Shown here piece after piece: positions 46,667 to 60,200 of a stretch of 64,000 bases of DNA. Source of the stretch: Ehretia macrophylla (Eukaryota > Streptophyta > Magnoliopsida > Boraginales > Ehretiaceae); the NCBI GenBank assembly GCA_037974665.1, contig CM075778.1, forward strand, positions 9,909,001 through 9,973,000. The letters are read 5' to 3'. Numbering within the stretch: position 1 is the stretch's first letter; each line of letters opens with the position of its first letter. Position numbers and translations under genes: made by a program. The notes below the pieces were generated by a model. It was not told where the DNA came from, ran no database searches, and saw nothing but the letters and a program-made list of their open reading frames with translations.

Positions 46667-49600
46667 TGTCACACCCCAACTCGACCCCACTTACAATCAG
46701 TCAGGATGCAAAGGAATTTCAGCTATATAACGTCTGTAACATGAACAACGGGACTCTATCCAATCATTTTAAAACATAACACTACCAATTCCAAGTTCAG
46801 CAACAACTCCAACATCCATTCAACAAATACAAAGTCATTCATTTAACACCTACACGACATTCCAACATAAGTCATAAGCCTCCGTTTCAACAACATACCA
46901 CAAGTTATATTATACATTTGCAAATTAGATTATAAACTAGTTTAGCAACCTAATCATATTCAAAAGGAAGACTACTAAACTAGTATTATATAAACCATTA
47001 TCTTTGAGTAAGTTATACAATACGACATACTATAAAAGCTAAGGAAAAAACACGGAGCACTCCAACACAACTCATGGATAAGACTCCAGCACATAAGACT
47101 CCTCCACAGAAGGCACAAACTCAGCTTCCTGAGGAACGTACCCAAAGTCTGGCTCAGTTACACCTGATGACAATAAACGAATGAGGGTGAGCTTATATAT
47201 TACAAAACTCAGTGAGGATTCGAAAGATGTTTTGAAAACTTTTACTTTACCACTTGCTAATCATCCTATGAACAATAACACACATTAAACATCATTAACA
47301 TCAATATTTCATTTCAAGCCACATAAATAACCATTCAATTGAGAAAGGATACACTAGTTGGTGTAGCTTCATACTTCATCACGATCTCAACCAACTTCTT
47401 ATTGTTAGAGATGTGCCATAATGCTACACATTTGGATGACATATATTGGGGCATTTTGACATTAACTTGTACATTATGGCATCTATGTCTATATGTATGT
47501 TTTCATATTGACATAATTAGCACATTCATATTCTTATTCTTTATGTGTATGAATGAGTCCCTAGTATTTTCATTAGAGGAATGTATTCTAAAAGCATTTA
47601 GAATATGTTGACGTATTTCCTTAATCTGATAAATACTTAAAGTATTCATAGTCCTTAGATTATTTGATCGGGACTTCAATAATCTATTACGGACTATCAC
47701 ATATGTTGCTATCTTTGATTAATATATGGATGTTAATGATAAAGGATGGTGAGCCACGTGCCATAACAAATAGGGATGCGACTAACAAACATGTGAGTAA
47801 CTATTAGTTGAATAGATCACTGAATGTGACTTGAATAACAAATTACATGACTTCAGATTAATAATTTGTTATTCGTTGTGATTGTACATGTAATCCTTAG
47901 ACTTGAGACATTACAGCTGTCATCTATATTGGGGTTTGATTATAACGTTTGGACAATGATTGTTTCGACAAACGAGATGAGATGCGTCATCTCGCAGTTT
48001 CATTCATTTGGTATAGTGATTGACAGGTAGTGGTCAAGATAGGATCCATTAACCTCCGGCGTGAGGCAATGTCCTATGCGATCTAAGATTGATTGTTTAA
48101 TGAGGAAATCCTTGGCCAAGGTATGAACGATGGAGAAAGGGTTTTTCATGTGTCATCTCTCATTACACCAATTAGATATATGCATAGTATCGAGTTTATG
48201 AACTTAATCGAATCATGGTTCTTGCTCAACGGAACAATTAATGGATTGGATTGTATGGTAATCGGCGACTATAAATAGGTTTATTACATGATTACTTCAT
48301 TGCCTTATAAATTGTCTTGATATGTTGCTAGACGTCACTCAAGACCTTGAGGGTGTTTCAAGAATTAAAGGAGAAATTCTTGAAGCAAATCAAGAACCTG
48401 ATTGACATTAAAGGTGTTTAATGTTTCCTTAGTGCTATTTGGCTATGAACCTAGAAAGTCACACCATATTAGCAAGGAGATTAAGTCTTGCTTGGACTTG
48501 AATCATCTTCTCTAATAAATTATTAAGGAGTTAATAATTACAGTCTCAACCATTAAAAGTTAATAGGGCAAATTTGTAAGATTGGCAAAGTTTTGGATAC
48601 TTAGTGCAAATAGGTAAAATATGATTTCTTCCTATTGGTTGCCAACATGTTGATGTGGCAAAGTATTAGCCAATAAACACAAAGCACCAAGATTAAAATC
48701 TTAGTCATCCATCTTGTAATCCAAGGATTGAAATTGGTCAACAATTGTAGGCTTTATTTAAGAGTTAAATAATAGCAACTTATCTTGTGAAGACAACTTG
48801 CAAGACAAATGCACTTGTACGTGCAGTCTTTCTCGGGTATGCCATGCAAAAGAAGACAAAGTTATATTTTCAAAGTCTTGTATTTTGCATGAATCAAGGA
48901 AAAGAAAAAAACAAGAAAAAGCCTTGTCTCTTGGTCTTATGTCTTCTCGGTCAAAGTAAAGAAAATGAAGACAAAGACTCTTGTTTTTTCTCATGCATAT
49001 ACACGACCAAAGAGATTTAGAGAAGGCTTAATGAAGTCTTCTTCTATTCTGAAAATTCAGCGACACATACATACACCATAGATGGTTATAAGAACACAAG
49101 TGTTTGTTCTTCATTTTGCTTTGTCATGTTGGATTAAATTGAGACTAAGAAATATATCTAAACTAAGTGTAGTTTTAAGTAATCTTTTAAAAGAGAGAAG
49201 TTTTCTTGTCCATGAATCTTCCAAGGAGTTTCCTAGTACTACAACTCAAGGAGGAGGAAAGTTCTTCAAATTTCTAGGTGGACAATCTAGGACTTCTACA
49301 CTTGTAAAAGGTTCAAGGAGTTCTCAAAGCTTCACCAAATGATTCCAACCTTTGGTCTTCAAGAGGTATTCTTCTCTTCTTGTATTACCTTTGGTTTGAG
49401 ATGTATATTGCATAAATATCAAGTATTGGGAGTGACTACACATAAGAATATCATATATGCTTTGAAAAATTGTATTTCATGCTATCTTCCGCTGCAAAAT
49501 TTTTATTCTATATGTGCAATCCCGGATATCGTTCTTTCACTTATAACTCTCATAATACATAACCGAGGTACCTCATCTAGCCCCTCCCTCCATGGCATCT

Positions 49601-50857
49601 CCGCCCATGCGAGCTGGGGGTAGCCTATGATAGTCATACCGTTATCAACCCGACAGCCCGATGCTGCTTGGGAGGTAGCACACACTATCAAGACTCATGA
49701 CAATAATAATAAACATCTCATGTTCTGAAAAGACAACAAAGTAAATTGTCCTCCAAATCATCATCAATCATCAATCAGTTAACAACATTTCAATCAACAT
49801 AACATCAATTAAACAACTAAAACAACTAAGTTAGATGACAAAGTAGGTCACCCAAGTTAACATAACATTTAAACATACTTCCAAACCCGAACCTACTCAA
49901 CAACAAACCAAGAAACAACTACACAAAACTACCAATCAACTAAAGACAATATTTAAACATTTTAAAGAAAGACTACATAAACTTCCAAAGTTCATAACTT
50001 TCAATCTCCTAATCAAACAACCCCCGAACCTTTTCCTATCACCCAACCATATATGCAAATACATTAACCCCCTCAGAAACCAACCAAAAGCCATCCAAAA
50101 CAAGTCCAACAACCCTATTTTTGACAATGCACCTAGGCTGAATTTTCGGACTTTTGCTACGACATCCAAATTGAAAATTCGGCATTACAACATTACTACG
50201 CAATAATTAACAAACTCATAGAACCAACAATCATTCAATTCCAACCACTACAACAACAATTATTCAACTATAAGCCAATAAATCAATTTTAATGCCCAAA
50301 AATTAGAAATACATGCTACTACCGTTCAAAACAGCTATAAATACATATAAATGGTCCTTGACAATTACGGAGCAATAATCTAAAGACAATTTAACAAAAC
50401 ATCGGATAAAAATGCAACTATAAAAATTTGACAATAAATAGCATTTCTAGATCTATAATTTTTCTCTCACCTTTGATCCGAAGTAAAGCTAGGAATGCGT
50501 GCAATGGATGCCCAACAAGCGGATTCCAACCCAGAATGAAAAACTTTGGACAAAAATTGAGTTTTCTAATGAAAAATTGCTTTGAAAACCAAGTGAAAAT
50601 CTCCTTTTTTTTTCTATGGAGTTTCAGCCATATGTGTGTGTATTTTTTATGTTTTGAGCTTTGTCTAAATGTATTGTGTATGTATAATATGTATATGATA
50701 TATTTATATGCATAGTCAACAAAATAAACTGAGTCAAAGTTGTCAAACCTTTGTTATTTTAGTTAGTTTTGCCAAAAATAGTAATTATAATACTATATAA
50801 CTAATACTATCCTTTTTAGAACTATATTTTAGTTGACAACATATATATATAAGTATA

Positions 50858-50900
<43 letters not shown>

Positions 50901-51240
50901 GATATATTACTTATTTTTGCAAGATAGTGAAAAATCATTTTAAATTCCTAATTCGTTTCAGAATCAGTTTTAATCAGACACGGGTCTATTAATATCTGAA
51001 GACTAGGTTTTCAAATGCTTAAAAGACCAGTTTCAAAATTATAGCGGACGTGTTTCAAAAATACTATTCATAAAACTCGACGATAGAATTTTCAATGCTG
51101 ATTTTTATGAAAATTTCATGGATGCTCACATAGCACGTAATAGGAGTAGAAATCACAAAATTAGCGCATTCTAAGTCAAATAACACATATACAAGTCAAA
51201 ACATGCAATTTCACACAAAGACAAAATTTGAGGTTTCACA
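46667..51240 (-). mobile_element. Ty3/gypsy-type solo LTR (about 2.4 kb net), itself split by a copia-type LTR (fossil)
   Basis: The plus strand runs TGTCACACCCCAAC...GAGGTTTCACA. The lines 'GGGTGAGCTTATATAT...AACTCAGTGAGG' correspond to those in the solo LTR at 40845, so the two are related LTRs in the same orientation. It interrupts a leader-type segment of the second copia element: the phrase that should lead on to GCTACCGTGGTGGCTC resumes right after 51240. Target duplication is weak (CCAGT and CTAGC). Confidence 0.7.
47403..49539 (+). mobile_element. Copia-type solo LTR, 2137 bp, with perfect 5-bp target duplication (fossil)
   Basis: CTTAT stands at 47398-47402 and 49540-49544. The insert begins TGTTAGAGATGTGCC and ends CGTTCTTTCA; CTTCCGCTGCAAAATT near its right end is a common line at the end of plant copia LTRs. 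The sequence on either side is the gypsy-type LTR, so this is the youngest event of that stack. No internal region is present. Confidence 0.75.
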
Positions 51241-52602
51241 CTAGCTACCGTGGTGGCTCCAGTAACTCTTCCCCGTGCACCCAGATCAACCATGAGGCAC
51301 CACGATCTTACTCTCATACGAACCCACTTAGGATCAACCAAATCACCATGCCTTGCTCAATCGCGTTACCATAACCTCATACAACTTTGAGAGTACAGCC
51401 CAAGAATTTTGCCTACCGTGACCCTACTCCATCCTCCGAGCCTTGCTGCTAAGCTCTACAAACAATCCGTTATGACAGTGTACCATAATTCTTCGAGAGT
51501 TTGGGCCAAGATCATCAAACCATTAGTTTTGATACCACTTGTTAGGATAATTCAGGGTAATAACGCATAGAAATGAGAAATTAAGACGGATACAGGATTT
51601 ACGTAGTTCGGCCTAAAACTTACATTCACGGGTAACAAGAGAATAATTCACTATATGATGAAAACATTACAAGCACTCTCTTACAAAGCCTCTCACCTCT
51701 CTTGTTTTGCTACACCTATTTCAATAGTCATAAGACTTATTTATAGGTAATCTCTAGGGTTCTAGGTAGTGGACTTATAAGACAATTATGCATTAACTAC
51801 AAATACGGGCTATAGCCCAACAACTAGAATATAATGTATCAACAATATCAAATTTTGTGCCACAATGTAACATAATATTAGCCTTTTAGAGTTTTCAATT
51901 AGATTGGTAGAGCCAAAAATCGTAAATACATAAGCTTGAGCCTATGTTAAATTAACAAAAATATAATTTATCACAAAGTATAATATGTTTGGTTGCATTA
52001 TTTGCCAAGTAGTTATATTCACCATTCATCTTGAAATTTAACAATAGAATAATGAAATTTACATATTCCATGAGATAATAATTTAAATAAACATAACTCA
52101 TAAACAAATATGAGAAGAAAAATTTTGGAATTAACATAGGAAATAAAATAGAATTTCTCGTACAAGGAAGATGAAAATGAAAGAACATATAAATGTTTTA
52201 ATAGGCTTGAACAAGTCCATCTCCAATTAAATAATTTATTTTTCCACTAGAAATAAGAAAAATATCTCTAACATCTAAGTATACAACATCCAAAGTCCAT
52301 CATAATCAATATGATTTACCTTAGTTGCTTTAGCTTTTCCCTACATTGATATTTAATAAAGATCAACCAAATGCTTTAGTATACAATAGGTGTTACATAC
52401 TACCACTGTCTTGAGAAGACTTATGTAAAGTTATTTTTTCTTTCTTATACTTTTCTTCATTATTCCACTTTTATTTGTAGATTTTGCTTTCTTAACAACA
52501 TTTTGGCCACGACCACGATCTCATTCACGATCGCGCCATGCTGATTACTGCATTCACAATTAGATGTTACATACTTCAGGGACTGTAATTCTATTAACTT
52601 TA

Positions 52603-53359
52603 GGTAGCGATTGGTATGGTGCAATGGGTTAAGAATGGAATGGTATTTTCCTCTTTATTTTTATTCTTGTGCTTAGTATGGGATAATAAACCTTGGAATT
52701 CTATTACCTTGATAATCCGATTCCCTTCAACTTGGAATTATCCATTCCACACAAAACACATGGGATATGATTAATCCATTTCCATATTCTTGGGAATGAA
52801 TCATTTGTCAAATGACCAAATGCTCTTTCAATACATAATATATAACTAAACTTGCCTTTTATATAAAATTATTATATTAAGAATAAAAATAAGCATAATA
52901 TTGCTATTAATAAGTATTAATAATAAATACTAGTAATCATATTAATTAATAAATATTATACAAATATTACAAAAATCATTTGTCAAATGACTACAAAACT
53001 ATCCCTTTATATACATGTTATAGTCCTAGGAATAAAAATAAACATCACGATGATAATAATAATAATAATAAAGTACGTAATAATGGTAATAATTACTTAA
53101 AATAGTTAATAGATAATAATAATATATAAATAAATAATAGATATATTGTGTATACGATAACCAAAATGTAATCTTGTTATTTTATAAAGTCATTCCCAAA
53201 ACTACTTTGCTATGTTGATTACCAAACATGTACTTGGAATTAACACATTCATTTCTTATATTCATTTTTACAACATACCAAGCATGGCATATATAGTCAT
53301 TACCAAGCTCATTCCATTTCATTCCTATCCAAATTCGTTCCAAAATATCAATTACCACC
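52603..53359. mobile_element. Non-autonomous DNA transposon, 757 bp, with TTA target duplication (PIF/Harbinger-like)
   Basis: TTA flanks both sides (52600-52602 and 53360-53362). The left end GGTAGCGATTGGTATG pairs imperfectly with the complement of the right end, GGTGGTAATTGATATT; GAATGGAATG-type phrases follow in both arms. Gag-like coding of the old copia fossil stands on both sides, confirming an insertion. The body is an AT-rich, non-coding stretch with (AAT)n. A hAT origin is not excluded. Confidence 0.6.
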
Positions 53360-53490
53360 TTAGGGAATTATGTGAATGGCGCTGCCAATTGAGCATAGTT
53401 GATGGTTTTTATCAAAAGCTCATTATTTGGTTCAATAACAAGAAAACATTATATCAATTCAAAATACTTTGTAAAGTACACCTTTAGTGT

Positions 53491-54660
53491 TATTACTGCA
53501 AGAGTTATATTCGAGGATGAAATGGAGAATATGTATAATCTAACGTGTAATGTTTAGTTATCTTTTCTTTGTATAATGTCAAGTGATGACAAATTTTGAA
53601 CAAAACACTGAGACAACCTTATGTGCATCCAATTATAATGAGTTTTTGAAAGAATTATAGTCTTTTGGTGATAATATTTGAAATCACTGCTTATATACCC
53701 AAAAGATGATTTTTAAACGTAAGATACTTGGTTTTCAATCCTTCGTGGATATGATAACTATGAAAAATGATCACAAATGTGCTATCTTGCAAGGATCCTT
53801 TATTTTCTTCTTTAATCTTTTTCCCAAGATTCTTTGTATCAAGATGGATTTTAACATCAGAAGACCAAAATAAAACCGTTTTTGTTTCCCAAACTGTCAA
53901 TGAAACTAGAATCAAGATTGTTGACATTTTCCATTTCAAGAACACAATCAAAATGTAATTAAAAAAATTATTTGTACGTTATGAAATACCTGACCTATTG
54001 TAACAAAGTGATTGGACTACCACTTCACAAATGCGGTAGAGTTTTGTGCAATTAACGTGTCATAAAATTAAAGGCAAAAGTAGCAGTAAGACTGAAAAAT
54101 GAATATAAGGATAATAACAACATAAAATGGAGAGTATATTTCTTCTTCTTTTTTTTTTTTATAGAGTCAAAGCCAGAAGCAATTGCATAATCATTTGTTT
54201 CTATTAATTTAGCGAGATATCAATTTATTGATAGATTAATAATTTTAATTTATAAATATATTTTTAGTTTTTTTATTTAAGAGAGGCCTAAACCATTTAC
54301 ATCACTTAGTATGTTATACATGAGACTAGATCTTGAGACCTCTTGTATCTAAATCGAGAATCATACCATTTAGATAATTTTAATTTTTTGACTTAATATT
54401 AAACATATTGCAATTTTTGCAATTGAAATACACGATCCATGGAGAACATGACCTTCAAGACTTTTGATGAACCCTTAGATAGAGATGCCATTAATAAATA
54501 TTAAACAATGAGTTGGGGTACCAAAAAAATAAATGTCTACTACCTCTTAAATTTTTTCGATGAAAATGACACTAGTACAAGATTTTGAGCGTAGATGGGA
54601 TCATTAATACCATGATAGGGCATTCTCAAAATGAAATTGAAGTTGAAGTTGATGATAATA
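53491..54660. other. AT-rich spacer without recognised features
   Basis: It may include more of the copia fossil's 5' side, but I cannot recognise it. Open frames here are short and unlike known proteins. Confidence 0.45.
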
Positions 54661-54664
54661 CATA

Positions 54665-56666
54665 ACTATTAATCCAAATAAGCCTAAGATGGGGGTGAAT
54701 TAGGCTTATGGAAGCAAAGCACTACTTTAAAAACTATGAAATTTAACTACAATATTCACCTAGGCTATTTATCAAACACTAATATGCAAGACAAGTTTTG
54801 GTGTAACTTAGGCAATAAATGCTTGAAAAACTTTCTTAATGATAATATATCAAACACCTTGTGTGCACTACACGTAATACTTATGAGTTCAACAATGAAT
54901 TTAATACAGGATATGCAATAAGCTTGAAAGTAAAGAGAGTAAAGATAGAAAAATCAAACGCAATGATTTTTAGGTGGTTCGATAATCTACATCCACCACC
55001 TAAAGTCTTCTCCCCTTATGATTTCTACAAACTCTACTATGATGCTTCTTCAAATGTTGGTGAAGAACAAACCAACTTTACAACTCTCTCTTGAGTCCCA
55101 AGAGATGCAAGCTCCTTCAAATGTAGGTGAAGCTCAAACCTACTACAACCTCTATCATTTGAGTCCACAAAAGATTTTTTCACACTTTTCTCTTTACAAA
55201 GATTCTCTCAATTCTAATCTAGAGCCCCAAGAGTGTATATGATACAAATAATTGAGTGTTTGAATAATAATAATACAATTAAGAACAACTCAAACTCCTC
55301 TATGAGTAGATAATACAATTTAAAGCACTTGAATGCTCAATAGATTTGCAAATGTTTAGGATGAAATGGGTGAGATTTTGTATAAATAGGCAATGTTTCA
55401 ACAGATGAAAGCGACTAGTTTTTCACATTTTTGTCAAAGTCGGTCGAGGTGCCGATCAAGGAGCCAGTCAACATCTCGCTCGACATGGCTCGTCCTACAT
55501 TTTCAGAATGTGTCTATTTGTGAAATTTGCATCCAAAATTCAATCTTTTGAACGTAAAACACTTAGAAACCTAAAGAATATTTCTTCAAAAGTGTTTTCA
55601 ACCTTTTTAACACCTTAAAATATTCTCTATACTCTTGATGAAAAAATTAAAACCGATTTTTGCAATTTCAAGAGTTTAAAACAAATTTTCACCTGAAATT
55701 CAATCTTTTGAAGATAAAAATATTTGAGCCTTTTAGGAACAATTCTTCAAAATATATTTTGACCAATTAATCTCAAATCTTTTTCAAAAGTTCTCGATGA
55801 AAGATTAAAAATCATTTTGAGAAACTATCAAGAGCTTAAGACATACAAGTGGATACCAAAGACAAACGACAAGTTCAAGTCACTACCCTTTATGCCGCCT
55901 CTTCTCCGCCTTATGTTAACACATCATCTTCAAGTCTTCAAGTCTTCAAGTCTTAATCTTCAAGATCTTCACTTCTTTAATTCTTCAAGACTTCATATGC
56001 TTGTGGTGTGTTAAAAAATTGCATTCTTCAATTCTTCTCAATGGCCACATAATTGCATCTTCTTAATCTTGCAATACTTCTTTGATTAATGATATTATTT
56101 TCTTTCAAGCAAGACTTTCTTATTCACCAAGCATTCATGATATATTTGTCATTTAATAACATAGATATAGTGTAATCCACAAATGCCAAAATACCATATT
56201 GACTCAAAGTAATGTAAATATTTTATCCATATGAGTCATAAATTTGAGTTAGCCATATAACCATATTAATTCAATCACACTTTCGACTTTCAATGCATTT
56301 TGGCTTACAATGAAAGTATGTTCAATATAATCCACACAAGTCAAAATATTCAAGTATAATTTCACTTGTAATGATATATACATTTAATGTACAAAAGCCA
56401 ACAAGTGTGTGTTTAAGTATATGAACATATTAACAAAAGCACACTTGATAAATTCAATCTTACTTGTTTTCTTCATGGGATCAACACCATTATTTTCTTC
56501 ATGCAAGAAATACCACCAATCAATATTTGACTTGAATAAATATATAAAATTTATCCACAAGAGTCACAAGTGTGAATTTAATAATATAAACACATTTAAT
56601 CAATCAAATTTGACACAACTAAATAACCATATTTATTATCATCAAAATCATGCATTTAGACATAAA
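54665..56666 (-). mobile_element. LTR-like repeat, copy B, Ty1/copia type likely (fossil), cut by a TRIM
   Basis: It is the same repeat as copy A at 28.65-30.24 kb, sharing for example GATGCTTCTTCAAATGTTGG, TTCACACTTTTCTCTTTACA and AACATATTAACA. It extends further on the left (CCTAAGATGGGGGTGAATTA at about 54682, typical of one end of such elements). Its right part stops at the TRIM and appears to resume for some 20 bases after 58235. The left end is approximate. Confidence 0.55.
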
Positions 56667-58235
56667 TGAGACGAGGCACGCGCAGCAACACCAAGTTTGG
56701 CTCCCAACCCCAGGAGGTTAAGGGCTAAAATATGCCTTTCCACAGAGTCGGCAAATATAAGTATTGAAACACAAGGTTCAGAGAGCTGATAGTATCTGCA
56801 ACCATGAGATATATCTGTAAGATCACCGTACAGTGCGACCAATTGGGCTTGGCTCCCAACATAGTACCCAGGGAGGGGGACCCCTCAAATCTGAGCCCGT
56901 GACAATTCTCCCCCACCCAATCCGCAAACGCCCTCGTTGCGGACTTAACCCGTAATGCAGCCATAGTTTTTTAGTGGAATAGACTAAGGTTAACATGACA
57001 AAATATTGCTAGAGACTAGCAAGGGTATTTTTGGTCATTTTTAGTGGAAGGGTAATTATGTCTTTGGTCCCCCTTCTAGCCATTTACCTTATAAGTATCA
57101 TTACTAAACTTAGGTGTTGTTAATTATGAGAGAGTGTTAAAGTCTAAAGGCTACTAAGAATTTAAGATAAACTTTCCATTCTTGGGAAGAGATTTTAATC
57201 TTAAAAGTAGACTAGCTTTGGACTTGGACTTGATATTTAATTAATTAATTGGATAGAACGAGATTGGCTAAACCACAAGAGCCCACACACGTGGGAATGG
57301 CCTTGTAGGCATCGGCCATAAGGCTTAGGCGTGTGGCTTGGACTAGTTTCTAGGATGAGGATTTTCCAATATTATTTTGGAATAAAAGAATAATTCAAAG
57401 TCCTAATCCTTTTCTATCATGGATTTTGTTTAAGACATAACTACCTAGCATGTTTTTCACCTAGATAAAGGCCTCTACCCCAAGCTCTACAATTGCACTA
57501 TCTTCTTTGAGATCTCTCTCTCTTTCACGTGTAAGCCTCTCTAAAAGGAAACACAAAACACTCTTATTTTGGTTTAGTTTTGCAAGATCAAATCCCACAA
57601 TTTGATCAACACTTAAGCTAGAATTTGGCATAAATGGGAAGATTAAAGTTGAGGAGCGAAAGTTAGCTCTAGGCGTGTGGAGCTTCTTCAGCAGAGGTGA
57701 ATTTTTCTTCGTTTCGTTTTTCGCAATAAAAGATATTTCGCAAAACTTTACTTGCTTTTAGAATTAAACTATGAACTGTTTATATGTTCAAGTAACTATT
57801 TCATACTTTATTCATTTTAAAGATCCATGCATAAATGTTTTCGCCTTATTCTTGAATAAAATAGAATTTGATTCATGCAATATAACATTTCCCTTCACCC
57901 AGGGAACATCACCCAGCACTACATCAGCATTCCCTCGTTGGATCCCCCATAGTACCACAACGTCGTCTGTTCAAGATAACTGACTGCCTCTGATACCAAA
58001 TGAGACGAGGCGCGCATAACAACGTCAAGTCCAGCTCCCAACCCTAGTAGGTTAAGGGTTGAGATACGACTTTCCATAGAGTCGGGAAGTATAAGCATTA
58101 AAACATAAGGTCCAGAGAGCTAATAGTACCTACAACTATGGGATATATCCGTAAGATCACCGTACAGTGCGACCCGTGGGGCTTAGCTCTCAGCACAGTA
58201 CCCAGGGGGGACCCCTCAAATATGAGCCTGTGACA
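56667..58235 (-). mobile_element. TRIM (terminal-repeat retrotransposon in miniature), both LTRs present
   Basis: LTRs are at 58001-58235 (5', 235 bp) and 56667-56904 (3', 238 bp). On -, they begin TGTCAC and end CGTCTCA. The primer site TTTGGTATCAGAGG (complement of 57987-58000) directly follows the 5' LTR, and the purine tract GGGTGGGGGAGAAT (complement of 56905-56918) directly precedes the 3' LTR. The 1.1-kb inner region encodes nothing recognisable, as expected of a TRIM, which depends on proteins from other elements. TAAA stands on both outer sides. Structurally it looks whole; the LTRs differ at roughly one base in six by eye, so it is old. Confidence 0.87.
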
Positions 58236-58259
58236 TAAAGCTAACAATAACCTTTGGAA

Positions 58260-60200
58260 CCGATGCTATACAATGAAACACTCAAAGTATCAATGACACT
58301 CAAGAACAACTTGTTGCAATACAAGAAAACAACCCCTGGACTTCTAGGTGCATTACGAATAATTAAATATGAGATTCTGTAAAATTTGAAGTTCAACAAA
58401 AGATAAGCTCTTAGTGATTCATATTTTGAGAAAACTTCATAGTCAATTTATTATGTATTTTTGAAAGAATTATTAATTTATAAGATATTTGGACCTATAA
58501 AATACAAAATAAATATTTTATATATATTATCTTATAATTATATCGAGACTATTAAATTTTTTTACATTAATCTCAAGTCAGGACTAGACAATTTTATTAT
58601 TTAAAACAAATTATTAATTAATCAAGTATTAATTTAAAGAAGTTCTACTATATCTTACTTCTCTTTATATAGGCTTAGAAACCTTCCCAAAAATTAAAAC
58701 ATACTAGTTTCAAATTAATGTAAATGAATAAGGACCATCATAATTGATCCAAAATACGTAACTTATGGCATCCCAAATTTTCTGCTTTAGCTTTAGCAAT
58801 ACTGCTTGTAAGTTGCGGAATTTCTTTCCATGTTTGGTTGGCCGGTGAGACAAGATTAGCCTCGAAGGGATCGTTATCTTCTCATAAATAATGTAATGCT
58901 TGATTTTAATGCACGACCGTACTTCAATTTGAAGACATCCCAGATCAGCTTAAGGAAAACATTCTAATCAAGTCCCATCATCTTCATTTTGCACTTAATA
59001 ATTTAACTATTGAGAATAAATTGTACCATATGGTACAAACAGTTACTAAAATCATGCTGTGCATGTCTAGTTCATCAGAAATCTGAGCCAAATAGAATTA
59101 TATAAGTAAAAGGAAAAGGAATATTCTTTTGCATGACTATATATGTACCATCAAAAAAATTTTTGCTGCTACATGTACCCATCTTACATAAACCCCAACC
59201 CATATTGCTTTCCTTCTCTTCATGGCAATCCAAATAGAGAAAGTCTACTTTTATACTCAAGATTGACAAGGACGTATTCATTCATCTTATCATTCCTTTA
59301 CTTCTCTAACTACTTTCTGTCAATAAAAGATCCCAAAAAGTTGTTTACTTTTTTCGATGAAAGACTTTTCTTGAGAAACCTTTTAAATTTATATTAGAGA
59401 TGTCAAATTTTAATACACAAAACTTTATTTAGAAGAGACATGATAATTTATCGGGATTAGCTCCAAATTAGTTTACTAGTTGATTTAAATCTCAAAATGT
59501 GAATAAATTTCTTACTGACACTAAGAGTGTGTCAAATATTGAAATACATAATTCTCTCAGGAGCAGATATCGTCTAACTTTGTTAAATACAAAATTTATT
59601 AGAATTGGTCACAAATTAACTTCCTAACTAATTCGAATCTAAGATGTAAATAAATTTCTTATTTACGTTTTAAATGTTTCACCGCTAGATTAGCTCTTAA
59701 GGTTGATCTCAAAAGGTTGGCTTATAGCATTGAGGTTTCTTGATCCTCTTCGCTCCATAAGTTGCATATGTATTATATAATATCACATGGGAACTGTGGT
59801 GGCATTTCAGCACGTAGCTCATGCATTGCATATAAGTCAAAATTTAACGGATTCAAAATACACTTGTGAAATGTCCTCAATCTTGAAATTGACCCATGAA
59901 CCATCTAATTTTCGTGTGGTCAATTTTTGAATGAAACTTTGGAGAAAGGGAAAGATTTATAAAGTTTAGAATCGTCTTCTCTTCTTCTTTCTTAACATCT
60001 TAAGATATATTGATTATTATGGGGTACATGATACAGTAGACAACAATGATGAATAATGACTCTGGTCTTTTAAGCATGAAAGATGTCAACATAATTATGT
60101 TTCATTTTTATCCTATGATCTTTCATCTCTTCAAGGTTTCAATTTATTTAAAATTTTAAATTGTTACAGATAAGTTTTTATATTTATTTATTATTTTCAA
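58260..60200. other. AT-rich spacer without recognised features
   Basis: Short open frames only, none like known proteins. Lines near 59455-59520 and 59605-59660 (about AAATAAATTTCTTA) resemble each other, hinting at a worn duplication. Confidence 0.5.

Larger units (their letters stand above)
43512..51822 (-). mobile_element. Second Ty1/copia element with both LTRs (fossil), hosting nested insertions
   Basis: LTRs lie at 43512-43793 (3', 282 bp) and 51540-51822 (5', 283 bp), both TGTT...CAACA. On -, a primer-binding site TGGTATCAAAACT follows the 5' LTR directly (complement of about 51525-51537), and a purine tract AAGGTGGAGATT precedes the 3' LTR (complement of 43794-43806). Gag zinc knuckle CYECGELGHLRKDC (about 45025) and the protease/gag-pre-integrase region with WILDTGAS (about 44857) are readable; most of pol is not recognised, so it is broken. 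CTAG on both sides (GCTAG left, ACTAG right) is its probable target duplication, inside the older copia fossil. By eye the LTRs match at about nine bases in ten. Confidence 0.85.
36207..53490 (-). mobile_element. Old Ty1/copia retrotransposon fossil, split by several insertions
   Basis: Read on -, recognisable parts follow in proper order across the insertions: gag (about 53480-52200), the gag-pre-integrase region (about 51920-51823, resuming below 43512), integrase core (about 43250-42960), integrase C-terminal part (40820-40600), the reverse transcriptase lead-in with GRPIDSKD (about 37740), reverse transcriptase with a VFVDD box (about 36825) and RNase H (about 36600-36215). It is broken throughout. 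Four later insertions interrupt it: 38016-40582, 40828-42913, 43512-51822 and 52603-53359. Its left side stops at the CACTA terminus (36206). I did not find its own LTRs. It must be older than every insertion inside it. Confidence 0.8.

Noticed and set aside
56667-58235. Cassandra-type TRIM
   Set aside because: The LTRs carry no 5S rRNA-like segment.
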